DNA of 8,637 nucleotides from an uncultured Chloroflexota bacterium (GCA_903924005.1 CAIXZV010000146.1:1-8637); one strand, 5' to 3'. Numbered from the stretch's first letter, positions 1 through 6,823 are shown. Notes: generated by a model not told the origin, from the sequence alone. Program-made: numbers and translations.

Positions 1-1
1 G

Positions 2-454
2 GGCGCCGAGCGCGCCACGATTGGCTTTATGGCGCCGATGTCGCTGGCGCGCGAGACACACCACACGGTGGGCGAGTACACCGTGGTGAAGGACGACTTC
101 GTCAAGGCCACCGATTTCCCCGACAAGGTGGCCAACGCCTTCAACTACATCGACCTGCACAGCCAGGAGATTGGCTGCGAGGTCTCGTTCATCGACGATC
201 CGGACCGAATCCCGACGGTGCCGTTCCGGGCGCTGATCCCCAAGGGGTCGCGCCGGCTCACCGTTGCCGGGCGCAACGTGTCCGCCAACCGGATCGCGTT
301 TGCCGGGATCCGTGCGCAGTGCACGTGCATGGCGATGGGGCAGGCGATGGGTGCCGCCGCCGCCCTGGCCGTCCAGCGCGGCGTGGCGTCACGCGATGTG
401 CCCGCGGCGGACATCGTGGCGCTCACCGTGGAGCACGGCGCCGTCCCGCTCTGA
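2..454 (+). CDS. FAD-dependent oxidoreductase, C-terminal part (5' end outside window)
   Basis: The reading frame is open from the left edge, so this is the last 150 residues of a longer protein; the ATG at 29 is internal. It belongs to the FAD_oxidored-type family (PF12831-like). The visible part carries the family's ARETHHTVGEYTVVKDD segment, which matches the usual G-I-R-E-T-R-R-I motif, then VPFRALIPKG, then LTVAGRNVSANRIAFAGIR and CTCMAMGQAMGAAAALA, the C-terminal FAD-contacting region. The same blocks occur in the same order in the minus-strand oxidoreductase at 573-1961, so the two are distant paralogues. The N-terminal dinucleotide-binding fold is not visible. The gene ends tail to tail with that paralogue, 118 bases apart. 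Its substrate is unknown; by family it should be a soluble flavoenzyme oxidising a small organic compound. Family assignment is firm, function is not. Confidence 0.85.
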   Translation, partial: GAERATIGFMAPMSLARETHHTVGEYTVVKDDFVKATDFPDKVANAFNYIDLHSQEIGCEVSFIDDPDRIPTVPFRALIPKGSRRLTVAGRNVSANRIAFAGIRAQCTCMAMGQAMGAAAALAVQRGVASRDVPAADIVALTVEHGAVPL

Positions 455-542
455 GTCGGCCTCCGGAGCCCGCTGGGCGCCGCCACCCACACGCGCGTCC
501 CGATGAAGAGTGCATGTTCCCGCGCGCTAGGGAGGTGGCCGG

Positions 543-570
543 CCCCCGCGAGGCAGCCCCCGCGAGGCAG
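543..570. repeat. Perfect 14-bp tandem duplication between convergent genes
   Basis: The unit CCCCCGCGAGGCAG occurs twice head to tail (543-556 and 557-570), ending two bases before the stop codon of the minus-strand oxidoreductase. It lies in the 118-base gap between two convergent genes. It has no inverted symmetry and no T-run, so it is not an evident terminator. A replication-slippage duplication is the simplest explanation. Confidence 0.8.
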
Positions 571-572
571 TC

Positions 573-1961
573 TCAGTCCAGCCGGACGCCCTGGCGGGCG
601 AGCTCGGCACGCACCTTCGACACGTCCATCCGCGACACGGCCTCGTCGGAGCGCAGCGACACCGCCGCCGCCACGCCCGCGCCCTGGCCAGACACCGTGC
701 AGCACATCATCGAGCGCACGGCGGCATGGCTGATCTCGTCCCCGCCGATGCTCCGTCCGGCCACCAGCAGCCCCTCCACGCCCTTGGGCACCAGCGAGCG
801 GTACGGCACGTGGAAGTACCGGCCGGTGGTGGGCAGGATCAGCACGCCGTAGCCGTCGATGAACTCCGGGAAGATGCCGATGGAGTCGTCAAAGCGGGCC
901 TGCTCCCGCACGTCATCGGCCGTGAGGTTGTAGACCGCGTCAATCTTGCGGGTGTCGCGGATGCCCAGCGTCATCCCGAAGTTGCGCAGCGTGGCGTCCT
1001 CGCAGCCCGGCATGAACTGGCGCAGGGCGGCAATGGCGTGCATGGCCTGCTTGCGGCCCTCAATCTCGCCCCGCGTCAGGTCATCGGCAGAGGTCCCGTC
1101 AAACTCGCCCAGGTGGATCAGGTTGAGGTACGTCAGGTCCCCGTTGTCGTGGACCGTGCCGTAGGTGCCGGCCATCGTGATCAGGTTGCCCGGGATCAGC
1201 CCCGCCTCAACGGCCTTCTTGAAGGGCTTCCGCAGGAACGGCGAGAACATCTCGTCCTCCTTGCCGGAGGTCTCGATATCCCACTCAAAGTTGCCCGCCC
1301 AGTCTCGGTACTTGGGCGCGTCGGCCTTGATGGTCTCCATGAAGCGGCGCTTGTTGACGCCGGTCATGGAGAAGGCCACGGATACGGACAGCATCTTCTC
1401 GCGCGCGGTGGTGCGGTAGGGCGCCCCGGCCCGCGCGGCCACATCTGCATCTCCCGTGGCATCCACGACACGGCGAGCGAGGATGGCCTCCCGGCCTGAC
1501 TTGCTCTCCACGATCACGCCGCGGATGACCCCGCCCTCCATGATGGGCGCCACAAAGGTGCGGTGGAGCATCGGGTGGATCCCGGCCTCCTCCACCAGCT
1601 TGTCGGCCACCACCTTGAAGCGCTCGGCGTCAAAGGCCTGGCTGATGGACTGGCTCTCATCGGACGTGGCGCCCTCGGCCCGGGCGCGCGCCTCCATCTC
1701 GGAGCCCACGCCAACCGAGTCCACCGTCTGCTCATGGCGATACCAGGCAAAGCTCTCCACGCCAACGGCGGTGATGTTGCCGCCGAAGCAGCCGAAGCGC
1801 TCAAGGAGCGTGGTCTGCGCGCCGGCCCGAGCCGCGCCAAGCGCAGCGCCAAGACCACCTGGGCCGGACCCAACGACCAGCACGTCCGTCTCATGGATGA
1901 TGTCGATGGCGCGGGCGGGTTCTGTGATCTGCTTGCGGCCGGGCAGCGGCGTACCGGACAT
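573..1961 (-). CDS. FAD-dependent oxidoreductase, last gene of the ABC importer operon
   Basis: A 462-residue complete flavoprotein of the FAD_oxidored (PF12831-like) family. Visible signatures in order are: the Rossmann motif VVGSGPGG (residues 29-36); the ribose-binding acidic residue E54 followed by R-x-G-C-F-G-G-N (55-62); VVDATGDADVA (about 165-175), the second FAD contact; GIRDTRKI (333-340); and the C-terminal block VPYRSLVPKG, LLVAGRSIGG and SGQGAGVAAAV (about 375-424). No signal peptide or membrane segment is seen, so it should be cytoplasmic. The ATG is preceded by AGAGG nine bases upstream. The gene starts 42 bases after the ATPase stop, on the same strand, so it is probably the fifth gene of the importer operon and may act on the imported substrate. 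The substrate cannot be told from sequence. C58 next to the glycine pair is a typical family position. It shares C-terminal motifs with the partial gene at 2-454. Confidence 0.9.
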   Translation of the reverse strand: MSGTPLPGRKQITEPARAIDIIHETDVLVVGSGPGGLGAALGAARAGAQTTLLERFGCFGGNITAVGVESFAWYRHEQTVDSVGVGSEMEARARAEGATSDESQSISQAFDAERFKVVADKLVEEAGIHPMLHRTFVAPIMEGGVIRGVIVESKSGREAILARRVVDATGDADVAARAGAPYRTTAREKMLSVSVAFSMTGVNKRRFMETIKADAPKYRDWAGNFEWDIETSGKEDEMFSPFLRKPFKKAVEAGLIPGNLITMAGTYGTVHDNGDLTYLNLIHLGEFDGTSADDLTRGEIEGRKQAMHAIAALRQFMPGCEDATLRNFGMTLGIRDTRKIDAVYNLTADDVREQARFDDSIGIFPEFIDGYGVLILPTTGRYFHVPYRSLVPKGVEGLLVAGRSIGGDEISHAAVRSMMCCTVSGQGAGVAAAVSLRSDEAVSRMDVSKVRAELARQGVRLD

Positions 1962-2003
1962 GCGAAAGAACCTCTGGCGGTCTGCGGGACGGGCGGGAAG
2001 CGC

Positions 2004-3074
2004 CTAGTCTGCGATGGCGAAGACGGGCGCCGGCAGGAACGAGACGCTGACCTCCGTGCCTGGCTGCAGCGAGACGAAGTCTGACGCGGCCATCTGCGCG
2101 ATGAGGATCTCGCCTGACGGCATGGCGGCCTGCACGCGGCACATGGAGCCAAGGAAGCTGATGGCAGCAACCCTTGCGCCCGACCCGGTCTGGGCCGCCA
2201 GACGAATGGACTCCGGGCGCACAAGGGCAGTTGCGTGGCCGCTGGTTGCAGAGCCCGGGAGCAGCGGCAGCGACGTGCCAAGCAGGTTGATCCTGCCGGC
2301 CTCAACCGTGCCGTCGATCCGGTTGGTCAGGCCCACAAACTCCGCAACGAACCGCGTCTTCGGCTTGTCGTACAGCTCTGCGGGCGCGGCAATCTGCTCA
2401 AGACGGCCCTGCGACATCACGCCCACACGGTCGCCCATCGCCAGCGCCTCTTCCTGATCGTGGGTCACGAACAGGGTGGTGATGCCGACCATGATCTGGA
2501 TGCGCCGGATCTCTTCGCGGAGCTGGCGGCGCACCTTGGCGTCAAGCGCCGAGAGCGGCTCGTCAAGCAGGAGCACCTTGGGCTCAATCGCGAGCGCACG
2601 GGCCAGCGCGACACGCTGCTGCTGACCGCCGGACATCTGGTGCGGGTAGCGCGTTGTCTGCTTGCCCAGCCCCACAAGGTCGAGCATGTCGTCGGCCTTC
2701 TTCTTGCGGGCGTCGGCGTCCACGCCGCGAAGCCGCAGGCCGTACGCCACGTTGTCGCGGGCGGTCATGTTGGGGAACAGGCTGTACGCCTGGAACACGA
2801 TGCCCATGTTCCGCTTGTTGGCGGGCACGGTGGTCATGTCCTTGCCGTCAACCAAGATCCGCCCCTGGTCAACCACGTCAAGACCGCCCAGCGCTCGAAG
2901 GGCCGTGGTCTTGCCGCAGCCCGACGGGCCCAGCAGGGCGATCAGCTCCCCCGGGGCGATGTCGATGGACAGCCCGTCCAGGGCGTGCACCGGGCCGTAC
3001 CAGCGGTGCATCTCCTCAAAGACGACGGCGACGCCGTGGCCGGCCGCGGCGGGGGTGGGGCTCGTAGAGGTCAT
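2004..3074 (-). CDS. ABC importer ATP-binding protein (polyamine/iron/phosphonate-type, PotA/FbpC-like)
   Basis: A 356-residue ATPase that would power the importer from the cytoplasmic face of the membrane. All nucleotide-binding motifs are intact: Walker A GPSGCGKTT (49-57), Q-loop Q95, signature MSGGQQQR (147-154), Walker B LLLDEP with D171/E172, D-loop SALD, and switch histidine H205 in THD. Residues from about 265 onward form a TOBE-like C-terminal domain (VRPESIRL is a typical TOBE segment), as in the PotA/MalK/FbpC group, where this part can bind regulators or substrate. Its ATG overlaps the permease stop by one base (TGATG), and AGGAG lies eight bases before it inside the permease gene, which indicates translational coupling. 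The substrate class cannot be decided: PotA, FbpC, CysA and PhnT-like proteins all share this layout. Confidence 0.93.
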   Translation of the reverse strand: MTSTSPTPAAAGHGVAVVFEEMHRWYGPVHALDGLSIDIAPGELIALLGPSGCGKTTALRALGGLDVVDQGRILVDGKDMTTVPANKRNMGIVFQAYSLFPNMTARDNVAYGLRLRGVDADARKKKADDMLDLVGLGKQTTRYPHQMSGGQQQRVALARALAIEPKVLLLDEPLSALDAKVRRQLREEIRRIQIMVGITTLFVTHDQEEALAMGDRVGVMSQGRLEQIAAPAELYDKPKTRFVAEFVGLTNRIDGTVEAGRINLLGTSLPLLPGSATSGHATALVRPESIRLAAQTGSGARVAAISFLGSMCRVQAAMPSGEILIAQMAASDFVSLQPGTEVSVSFLPAPVFAIAD

Positions 3075-3982
3075 CAGGCGGGCTCCTCGGCGGCACGCTG
3101 GGCGCGGTTGTCGGCCCCTGGGGCGAAACGGGAGATGACAAACAACAGGACAAAGGCAAAGACAAGGGCGAGCAGCGACACGGCAACCGACACAAACGGG
3201 TCACGCTTGCCCAGCAGGTAGATCACCACCTGGACCGTGTTGAACGAGAGCAGCGACGAGATGGTGAACTCGCCCAAGACCAGCGCGATGCCAAGGACCG
3301 CTGCTGACAAGACGCCACCGCGGATGTTCGGGACGATCACCTCGAAGATGGTGCGCGGCCAACTGGCACCCAGACTGCGGGCAGCATCGGCCAGCGTGGC
3401 GGTGTCAATCCCGCGCAGGCTCGAATCGATGGCGCGGTATGAGTACGGCAGGACCAGGATGATGTCGATGAACGTCAGCGTCAGCGGCGACGCGCCCAGG
3501 GGGCCCAGATGCTGGCCGATGAACCGGTAGATGGGCGCGATGCCCACCACGATGACGATGGCGGGGATGGCGAGCGGCAGGAGACACAGGAACTCCACCA
3601 CCCGGCGCATGCGCGGGACCCGCACAACGGTCCAGACCATCGTGGGCACAAGGATCGCCAGCATCCCCACCACGGTGAGGGCGGCAATCTCAAGCGAGGC
3701 GATGATGCCGTCCACGAGGTTGGGGTAACTGAAGATGGCCGCGTACGACTGGAGGCTCCGCGTGGCCGCCTTGGTCACCGGATCCACGTCGCCGCGCGTG
3801 GAGAACTCGAGCATCGCGATCAGGGGCAGGATCAGGTAGGCCAGCACGGCCACGAGCACGACGGTACGGGCGATCCGCTGGCTGCGTGGCGCTTGGCGGC
3901 CTTTGCCCGCCCCTTTGGGACGCGCAATGAGGGCGCCGCCCCCACGGCTGGCGGCAGCAAGGGTGCCTTGAGGTCCGCTCAC
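3074..3982 (-). CDS. ABC importer inner-membrane permease 2 (PotC/PhnV-like)
   Basis: A 302-residue binding-protein-dependent transport permease (BPD_transp_1 type). About six hydrophobic segments are visible, including VVLVAVLAYLILPLIAM, VVGMLAILVPTMVW, LCLLPLAIPAIVIVVGIA and VSLLALVFAFVLLFVI. The cytoplasmic EAA loop that docks on the ATPase is clear: DAARSLGASWPRTIFEVIVP. The frame stays open far upstream (to 4405), but that part is antisense-like arginine/proline-rich sequence inside permease 1. I chose GTG at 3982 because it overlaps the permease 1 stop in a GTGA junction and has AAGGTGG five bases upstream. The first 35 or so residues are basic and hydrophilic before the first membrane helix. 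It should pair with the product of 3979-4905 to form the channel. Confidence 0.9.
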   Translation of the reverse strand: MSGPQGTLAAASRGGGALIARPKGAGKGRQAPRSQRIARTVVLVAVLAYLILPLIAMLEFSTRGDVDPVTKAATRSLQSYAAIFSYPNLVDGIIASLEIAALTVVGMLAILVPTMVWTVVRVPRMRRVVEFLCLLPLAIPAIVIVVGIAPIYRFIGQHLGPLGASPLTLTFIDIILVLPYSYRAIDSSLRGIDTATLADAARSLGASWPRTIFEVIVPNIRGGVLSAAVLGIALVLGEFTISSLLSFNTVQVVIYLLGKRDPFVSVAVSLLALVFAFVLLFVISRFAPGADNRAQRAAEEPA

Positions 3983-4905
3983 TTGACCCACCTTGAGGCG
4001 CGTCGCTGGATGTAGGCATAGACGGCCATCACGGCCGAGACGATCACGATCATGCCCAGTGCCAACGCCTTGCCAACGTTCTCCTGACCCAGGATGACCT
4101 CGCTCTGCATCTGGCAGGCGATCTGCTGGGTGATCAGCGCGCAGCCCTGGCTGATGACCGCCTGTGCGGTGGCGTACGCGGAGAAGGCGTTGGTGAACAG
4201 GAGCAGGAGGGCGCCAAGGAAGCTTGGGGCAAGGATCGGCCCGCCGACGTTCCGCCAGAACGACCAGGCGCCGCCACCGAGGCTTGCCGACGCGTCGTAC
4301 CACTCCTGGCGCAGCCCATCGAGCGAGGGCAGGAAGACGATCAGCATCAGCGGGATCTGGAAGTAGGTGTAGACCACCGCAAGGCCGGCCAGGCTGTACA
4401 GCCATGACCCGTCAGCCGCCATGCCAAGGTTGTTCTTCAGGAACATGGTGATCAGGCCGTTGAAGCCAAACGTCGCAAAGAACGCGAACGCCAGCATCAC
4501 GCCGCCAAACTGGGCCAGCACGCCGCACGCGGCGATCACGAGCTGGCGCAGGATGCCATTCGGGTTGCCGCGGACCACCGCCCATGCGAGCAGCCCGCCA
4601 ACGATCGCGCCGAGGATCGCGGTGATCAGGGCCAACTGCAGCGACTTCATGAACGAGCCGATGAACTGCTCGTTCGTGAACATCGCCTTGAAGTTGTCGA
4701 GCGTTAGCGACCCGGCCTGATCCTGGAAGGACCCAATGGTGACGATGAGCGTCGGGAGGACCAGGAACAGCCCGACGTAGACGTGGAAGGGGATGAGGGC
4801 GAGGTAGTTCCCCGCCCCCCGAAAACGGCTAGCGCCGGCCCCGCTTGACGCGGGACCGGCAGCCGTCGCAGAGGGGGATGCGGACCTTGTGACCAGTTGG
4901 GTCAT
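3979..4905 (-). CDS. ABC importer inner-membrane permease 1 (PotB/PhnU-like)
   Basis: A 308-residue integral membrane permease. After about 33 small and polar residues comes a first long hydrophobic segment (YLALIPFHVYVGLFLVLP), then further helices such as LALITAILGAIVGGLLAWAV, LAGLAVVYTYFQIPLMLIVF, FLGALLLLFTNAFSAYA and ALGMIVIVSAVMAVYAYI, giving six in total. The EAA-type coupling loop reads EWYDASASLGGGAWSFWRNV, with a glycine-rich centre that departs a little from the EAA consensus. The ATG is supported by TGGAGG seven bases upstream. It lies 31 bases after the binding-protein gene and overlaps permease 2 by four bases. An asymmetric pair of permeases fits the polyamine, ferric iron and 2-aminoethylphosphonate importer families. 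Confidence 0.9.
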   Translation of the reverse strand: MTQLVTRSASPSATAAGPASSGAGASRFRGAGNYLALIPFHVYVGLFLVLPTLIVTIGSFQDQAGSLTLDNFKAMFTNEQFIGSFMKSLQLALITAILGAIVGGLLAWAVVRGNPNGILRQLVIAACGVLAQFGGVMLAFAFFATFGFNGLITMFLKNNLGMAADGSWLYSLAGLAVVYTYFQIPLMLIVFLPSLDGLRQEWYDASASLGGGAWSFWRNVGGPILAPSFLGALLLLFTNAFSAYATAQAVISQGCALITQQIACQMQSEVILGQENVGKALALGMIVIVSAVMAVYAYIQRRASRWVK

Positions 4906-4936
4906 TCGGGCGCCTCCAGACCTCGGTGGTACAGGA

Positions 4937-6049
4937 CTACTTGATGGTGATGAACGTCCAGCCGGCCGTCACGAGCGCCTTGGCGGCGTCGGTCTGGGCG
5001 GAGGTCAGCATCACCGGTGCGGCGGCCGGCGGGTTGACCGCGGCCAGGGCTGCCTTGTCGATCGTCCCGGCCGTCGTCATGGCGGTGAGGCGAACGGGCA
5101 TTGCGAAGCCCTTGAGCCAGGTGTTCTGCCCGGCGTCGGAGTAGACGTACTCAACCCAGCAGCGCGCTGCTGCGGGATGGGCGGCGTCCTTGCTGATGGC
5201 CTCGTTGTAGAACGCGGCGACCGGAGCGGCGTCGCTCGGGACAACGACCTTCCAGGTCACGCCCTGCTTGGCCATCGTGGCGATCTGAGCGCCGTTGTTG
5301 TAGGTCCAGTCGATCACGATCGGGGTCTGGCCCGACGCGATGGTGGCCGGAGCCGGGTCGACCGGGATGAGGTTGCCGCTGTCGGAGAGCTTCTTCATGA
5401 AGTCGATGCCGGGCTGGATGTTGTCAGCCGAGCCGCCGTTGGCGAGCGCAGCCATGACGACACCGTTGAAGCCGGCGGACGCCTTGAGCGGGTCGCCGTT
5501 GAGGGCAACCTTGCCCTTGTACTTCGGGTCGGCAAGGTCGGACACCTTGGAGATGTCGCCCAGCGCGGCGTCATAGCCAATGGACTCGAAGCCGGCGTAG
5601 TTGTTGATCCAGAGGCCGGTGGCCTCCTTGTTCGACGCCGGGATGTCCTTCCACGTGGCCGGCTGATACGCGGCGTACATGTCAAGGTGGGCGAGGGCAA
5701 CCACGCCGCCGAGGTCGAAGATGTCGGGCTGGCGGCCGGTGCCGGCCAGCTGCTTGGCGGTGTCGATCTCGACCTGGCTGCTGGCGTCGGGCTGGTCGGA
5801 GACGACCTTGATGCCGTACTTCGCGGTGAAGTCCGTGATCATCTGCCCATAGTTCGCCCAGTCCGGCGGGGTGGCGATCAGGTTGAGGGTGCCCTCGACC
5901 TTGCCGGCTGCGCAGACGGCGTCAACGCCGCCGGAACCTGCGGTGGTTGCAGTCTTCCAGTCGGTTGAGCTGCTGCTCGACCCGCACGCGGCGACCACAA
6001 CGGCCACAACTGCGAGCGCAACAAGCGCTCGATTTTTCACACTGTGCAC
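4937..6049 (-). CDS. ABC importer substrate-binding lipoprotein, first gene of the operon
   Basis: A 370-residue extracellular solute-binding protein anchored as a lipoprotein. Its signal peptide is short: basic K5/R7, a hydrophobic core LVALAVVAVVVAA, then lipobox V-A-A-C with C22 as lipidation site, followed by a serine-rich linker. The mature part has the periplasmic-binding-protein-like fold seen in PotD/AfuA/PhnS relatives (WANYGQMITDFTAKYGIKV near the start; DIFDLGGV; DPKYKGKVAL; QTPIVIDWTYNNGA). C46 and the cysteine in AARCWVEY could form a disulfide. The start is GTG at 6049: AGGAGG sits seven bases upstream, and this start gives a correct-length signal peptide; an upstream in-frame ATG at 6286 would bury the signal sequence. 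A second GTG at 6040 is less well placed. The ligand is unknown. The family usually binds small charged organic molecules or metal chelates. Confidence 0.9.
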   Translation of the reverse strand: MHSVKNRALVALAVVAVVVAACGSSSSSTDWKTATTAGSGGVDAVCAAGKVEGTLNLIATPPDWANYGQMITDFTAKYGIKVVSDQPDASSQVEIDTAKQLAGTGRQPDIFDLGGVVALAHLDMYAAYQPATWKDIPASNKEATGLWINNYAGFESIGYDAALGDISKVSDLADPKYKGKVALNGDPLKASAGFNGVVMAALANGGSADNIQPGIDFMKKLSDSGNLIPVDPAPATIASGQTPIVIDWTYNNGAQIATMAKQGVTWKVVVPSDAAPVAAFYNEAISKDAAHPAAARCWVEYVYSDAGQNTWLKGFAMPVRLTAMTTAGTIDKAALAAVNPPAAAPVMLTSAQTDAAKALVTAGWTFITIK

Positions 6050-6092
6050 GATTACTCCTCCTGAACCACCATCACGGGCTCTGCTCCAGCCG

Positions 6093-6121
6093 CGGCAGAT
6101 CCCGGAATTCCAGATCTGTCG
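6093..6121 (-). promoter_or_regulatory. Near-perfect dyad: operator or leader hairpin upstream of the importer operon
   Basis: Arms CGGCAGATC (6093-6101) and GATCTGTCG (6113-6121) are inverted repeats of nine pairs with one G-U type mismatch, around an 11-base centre that itself contains the palindrome GGAATTCC. It ends about 43 bases before the binding-protein start codon. It could be a protein operator or an RNA hairpin in the 5' leader. There is no T-run, so a simple terminator is unlikely. Confidence 0.5.
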
Positions 6122-6381
6122 GCTTGGAACAATGGACGGAACGACTGCCGGTACTCCTCCTGCGGCTCCGTCGCGTCGGCGGGGAGGTGGTCGACCCCGC
6201 GCGGCGGCTCCCAATCGGTACAACTGGGTTGCAGTACGGATACTACGCGCCCAAACGACTTGTGGCGCGCCAAATTGCGCCGCCATGTCAACGTCTGATT
6301 TCCGCGGTGTCAGCGCACCGTGAACTCCTGTGCCCCGGTGCCGAGTGGAGGTCCTTCGGCGGCACTCCTGCGCCGGAGCGC

Positions 6382-6396
6382 TACACTCGGGGCTCG
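6382..6396 (+). promoter_or_regulatory. Probable leaderless promoter (-10 TACACT) of the sufU-like gene
   Basis: TACACT (6382-6387) matches TANNNT and ends nine bases before the ATG at 6397. Transcription would then begin a few bases before, or at, the start codon. No Shine-Dalgarno sequence of useful strength lies before the ATG, which agrees with a leaderless mRNA. No clear -35 hexamer is seen. Confidence 0.5.
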
Positions 6397-6792
6397 ATGG
6401 ACGATCTGTATCGCGACTACATCCTTGAGCACTACCGACGGCCGCACAACTTTGGCGTGCTGGAGACGCCCTCTGCGTCGTTTGAGGGCGCCAACCCGCT
6501 CTGCGGCGACCGGATCACGATGCAGTTGACCGTGGCTGACGGCGTGGTGACCGAAGTGGGTTTCACGGGTCGCGGCTGCGCAATCAGCCAGGCGTCGGCC
6601 TCGCTCCTGACCGACGAGATCAAGGGCAAGCCGCTGGCATCCGTCTCGGGCTTTGGCGCCGCCGACCTGCTTGAGCTGCTGGGGATCGAGATCAGCCCGG
6701 CCCGGCTCAAGTGCGCAATGCTGAGCTTTGACTCGCTACAGCACCTGCTTGACGAGGTTGGCGCAAAGCCGCTCACCGGCGACGCCGGCTGA
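6397..6792 (+). CDS. sufU: SufU/IscU-type Fe-S cluster scaffold or sulfur-transfer protein
   Basis: A 131-residue small cytoplasmic protein of the NifU_N/SufU/IscU family, which accepts sulfur from a cysteine desulfurase for Fe-S cluster assembly. The N-terminus DDLYRDYILEHYRRPHNFG is typical. The ligand residues are all present: C36 and D38 in NPLCGDRI, C61 in GRGCAISQASAS, and C106 in PARLKCAML. Lysine rather than histidine before the last cysteine points to SufU rather than classical IscU. However, the spacing C61-C106 (45 residues) is that of IscU, because the roughly 17-residue insertion usual in SufU is missing. The frame is open further upstream, but homology begins at this ATG and a -10 element lies just before it. 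The gene is followed by a JAMM peptidase gene 31 bases downstream. No desulfurase or other suf genes are inside the window. The symbol rests on residue pattern only. Confidence 0.85.
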   Translation: MDDLYRDYILEHYRRPHNFGVLETPSASFEGANPLCGDRITMQLTVADGVVTEVGFTGRGCAISQASASLLTDEIKGKPLASVSGFGAADLLELLGIEISPARLKCAMLSFDSLQHLLDEVGAKPLTGDAG

Positions 6793-6823
6793 CCTCCCGC
6801 AGACGTCGCCCTCGCGATCCACA

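Larger units (their letters stand above)
6050..6396. promoter_or_regulatory. Divergent intergenic region between importer operon and sufU-like gene
   Basis: This 347-base stretch should hold both divergent promoters. On the minus strand near the importer operon it holds the AGGAGG ribosome-binding site (6062-6057) and a strong dyad at 6093-6121. The minus-strand hexamer TAGTAT at 6245-6240 is a weak -10 candidate with no good -35 partner. A perfect TTGACA (minus, 6291-6286) has no fitting -10 at 16-18 bases. On the plus strand there are overlapping dyads at 6315-6341 and 6338-6365, then TACACT at 6382-6387. No known riboswitch class is recognised. A minus-strand frame ending two bases before the binding-protein start is noted as a finding, not called as a gene. 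Confidence 0.6.

Noticed and set aside
1514..2305. Minus-strand open frame of 263 codons overlapping the ATPase and oxidoreductase genes
   Set aside because: It is a frame-shifted shadow of both genes, rich in Arg, Pro and Ser, and straddles their boundary.
2235..3221. Long plus-strand open frame (328 codons) opposite the ATPase gene
   Set aside because: It lies antisense to an ATPase with every catalytic motif intact, crosses into the permease gene, and its product has no recognisable motif; long antisense frames are common at this GC content.
3983..4405. N-terminal extension of permease 2 to an ATG at 4405
   Set aside because: The extension is low-complexity Arg/Pro-rich sequence within permease 1; the GTGA overlap and AAGGTGG at 3994-3988 support the start at 3982.
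6263..6272. Palindrome TGGCGCGCCA
   Set aside because: Short GC palindromes are expected by chance here, and nothing else links it to regulation.
6050..6286. N-terminal extension of the binding protein to an ATG at 6286
   Set aside because: It would put about 79 residues before the lipoprotein signal peptide; the GTG at 6049 has an ideal AGGAGG.
6286..6291. Perfect TTGACA -35 hexamer on the minus strand
   Set aside because: At 16-18 bases downstream the sequence is GC-rich with no TANNNT, so it is not supported as a promoter.
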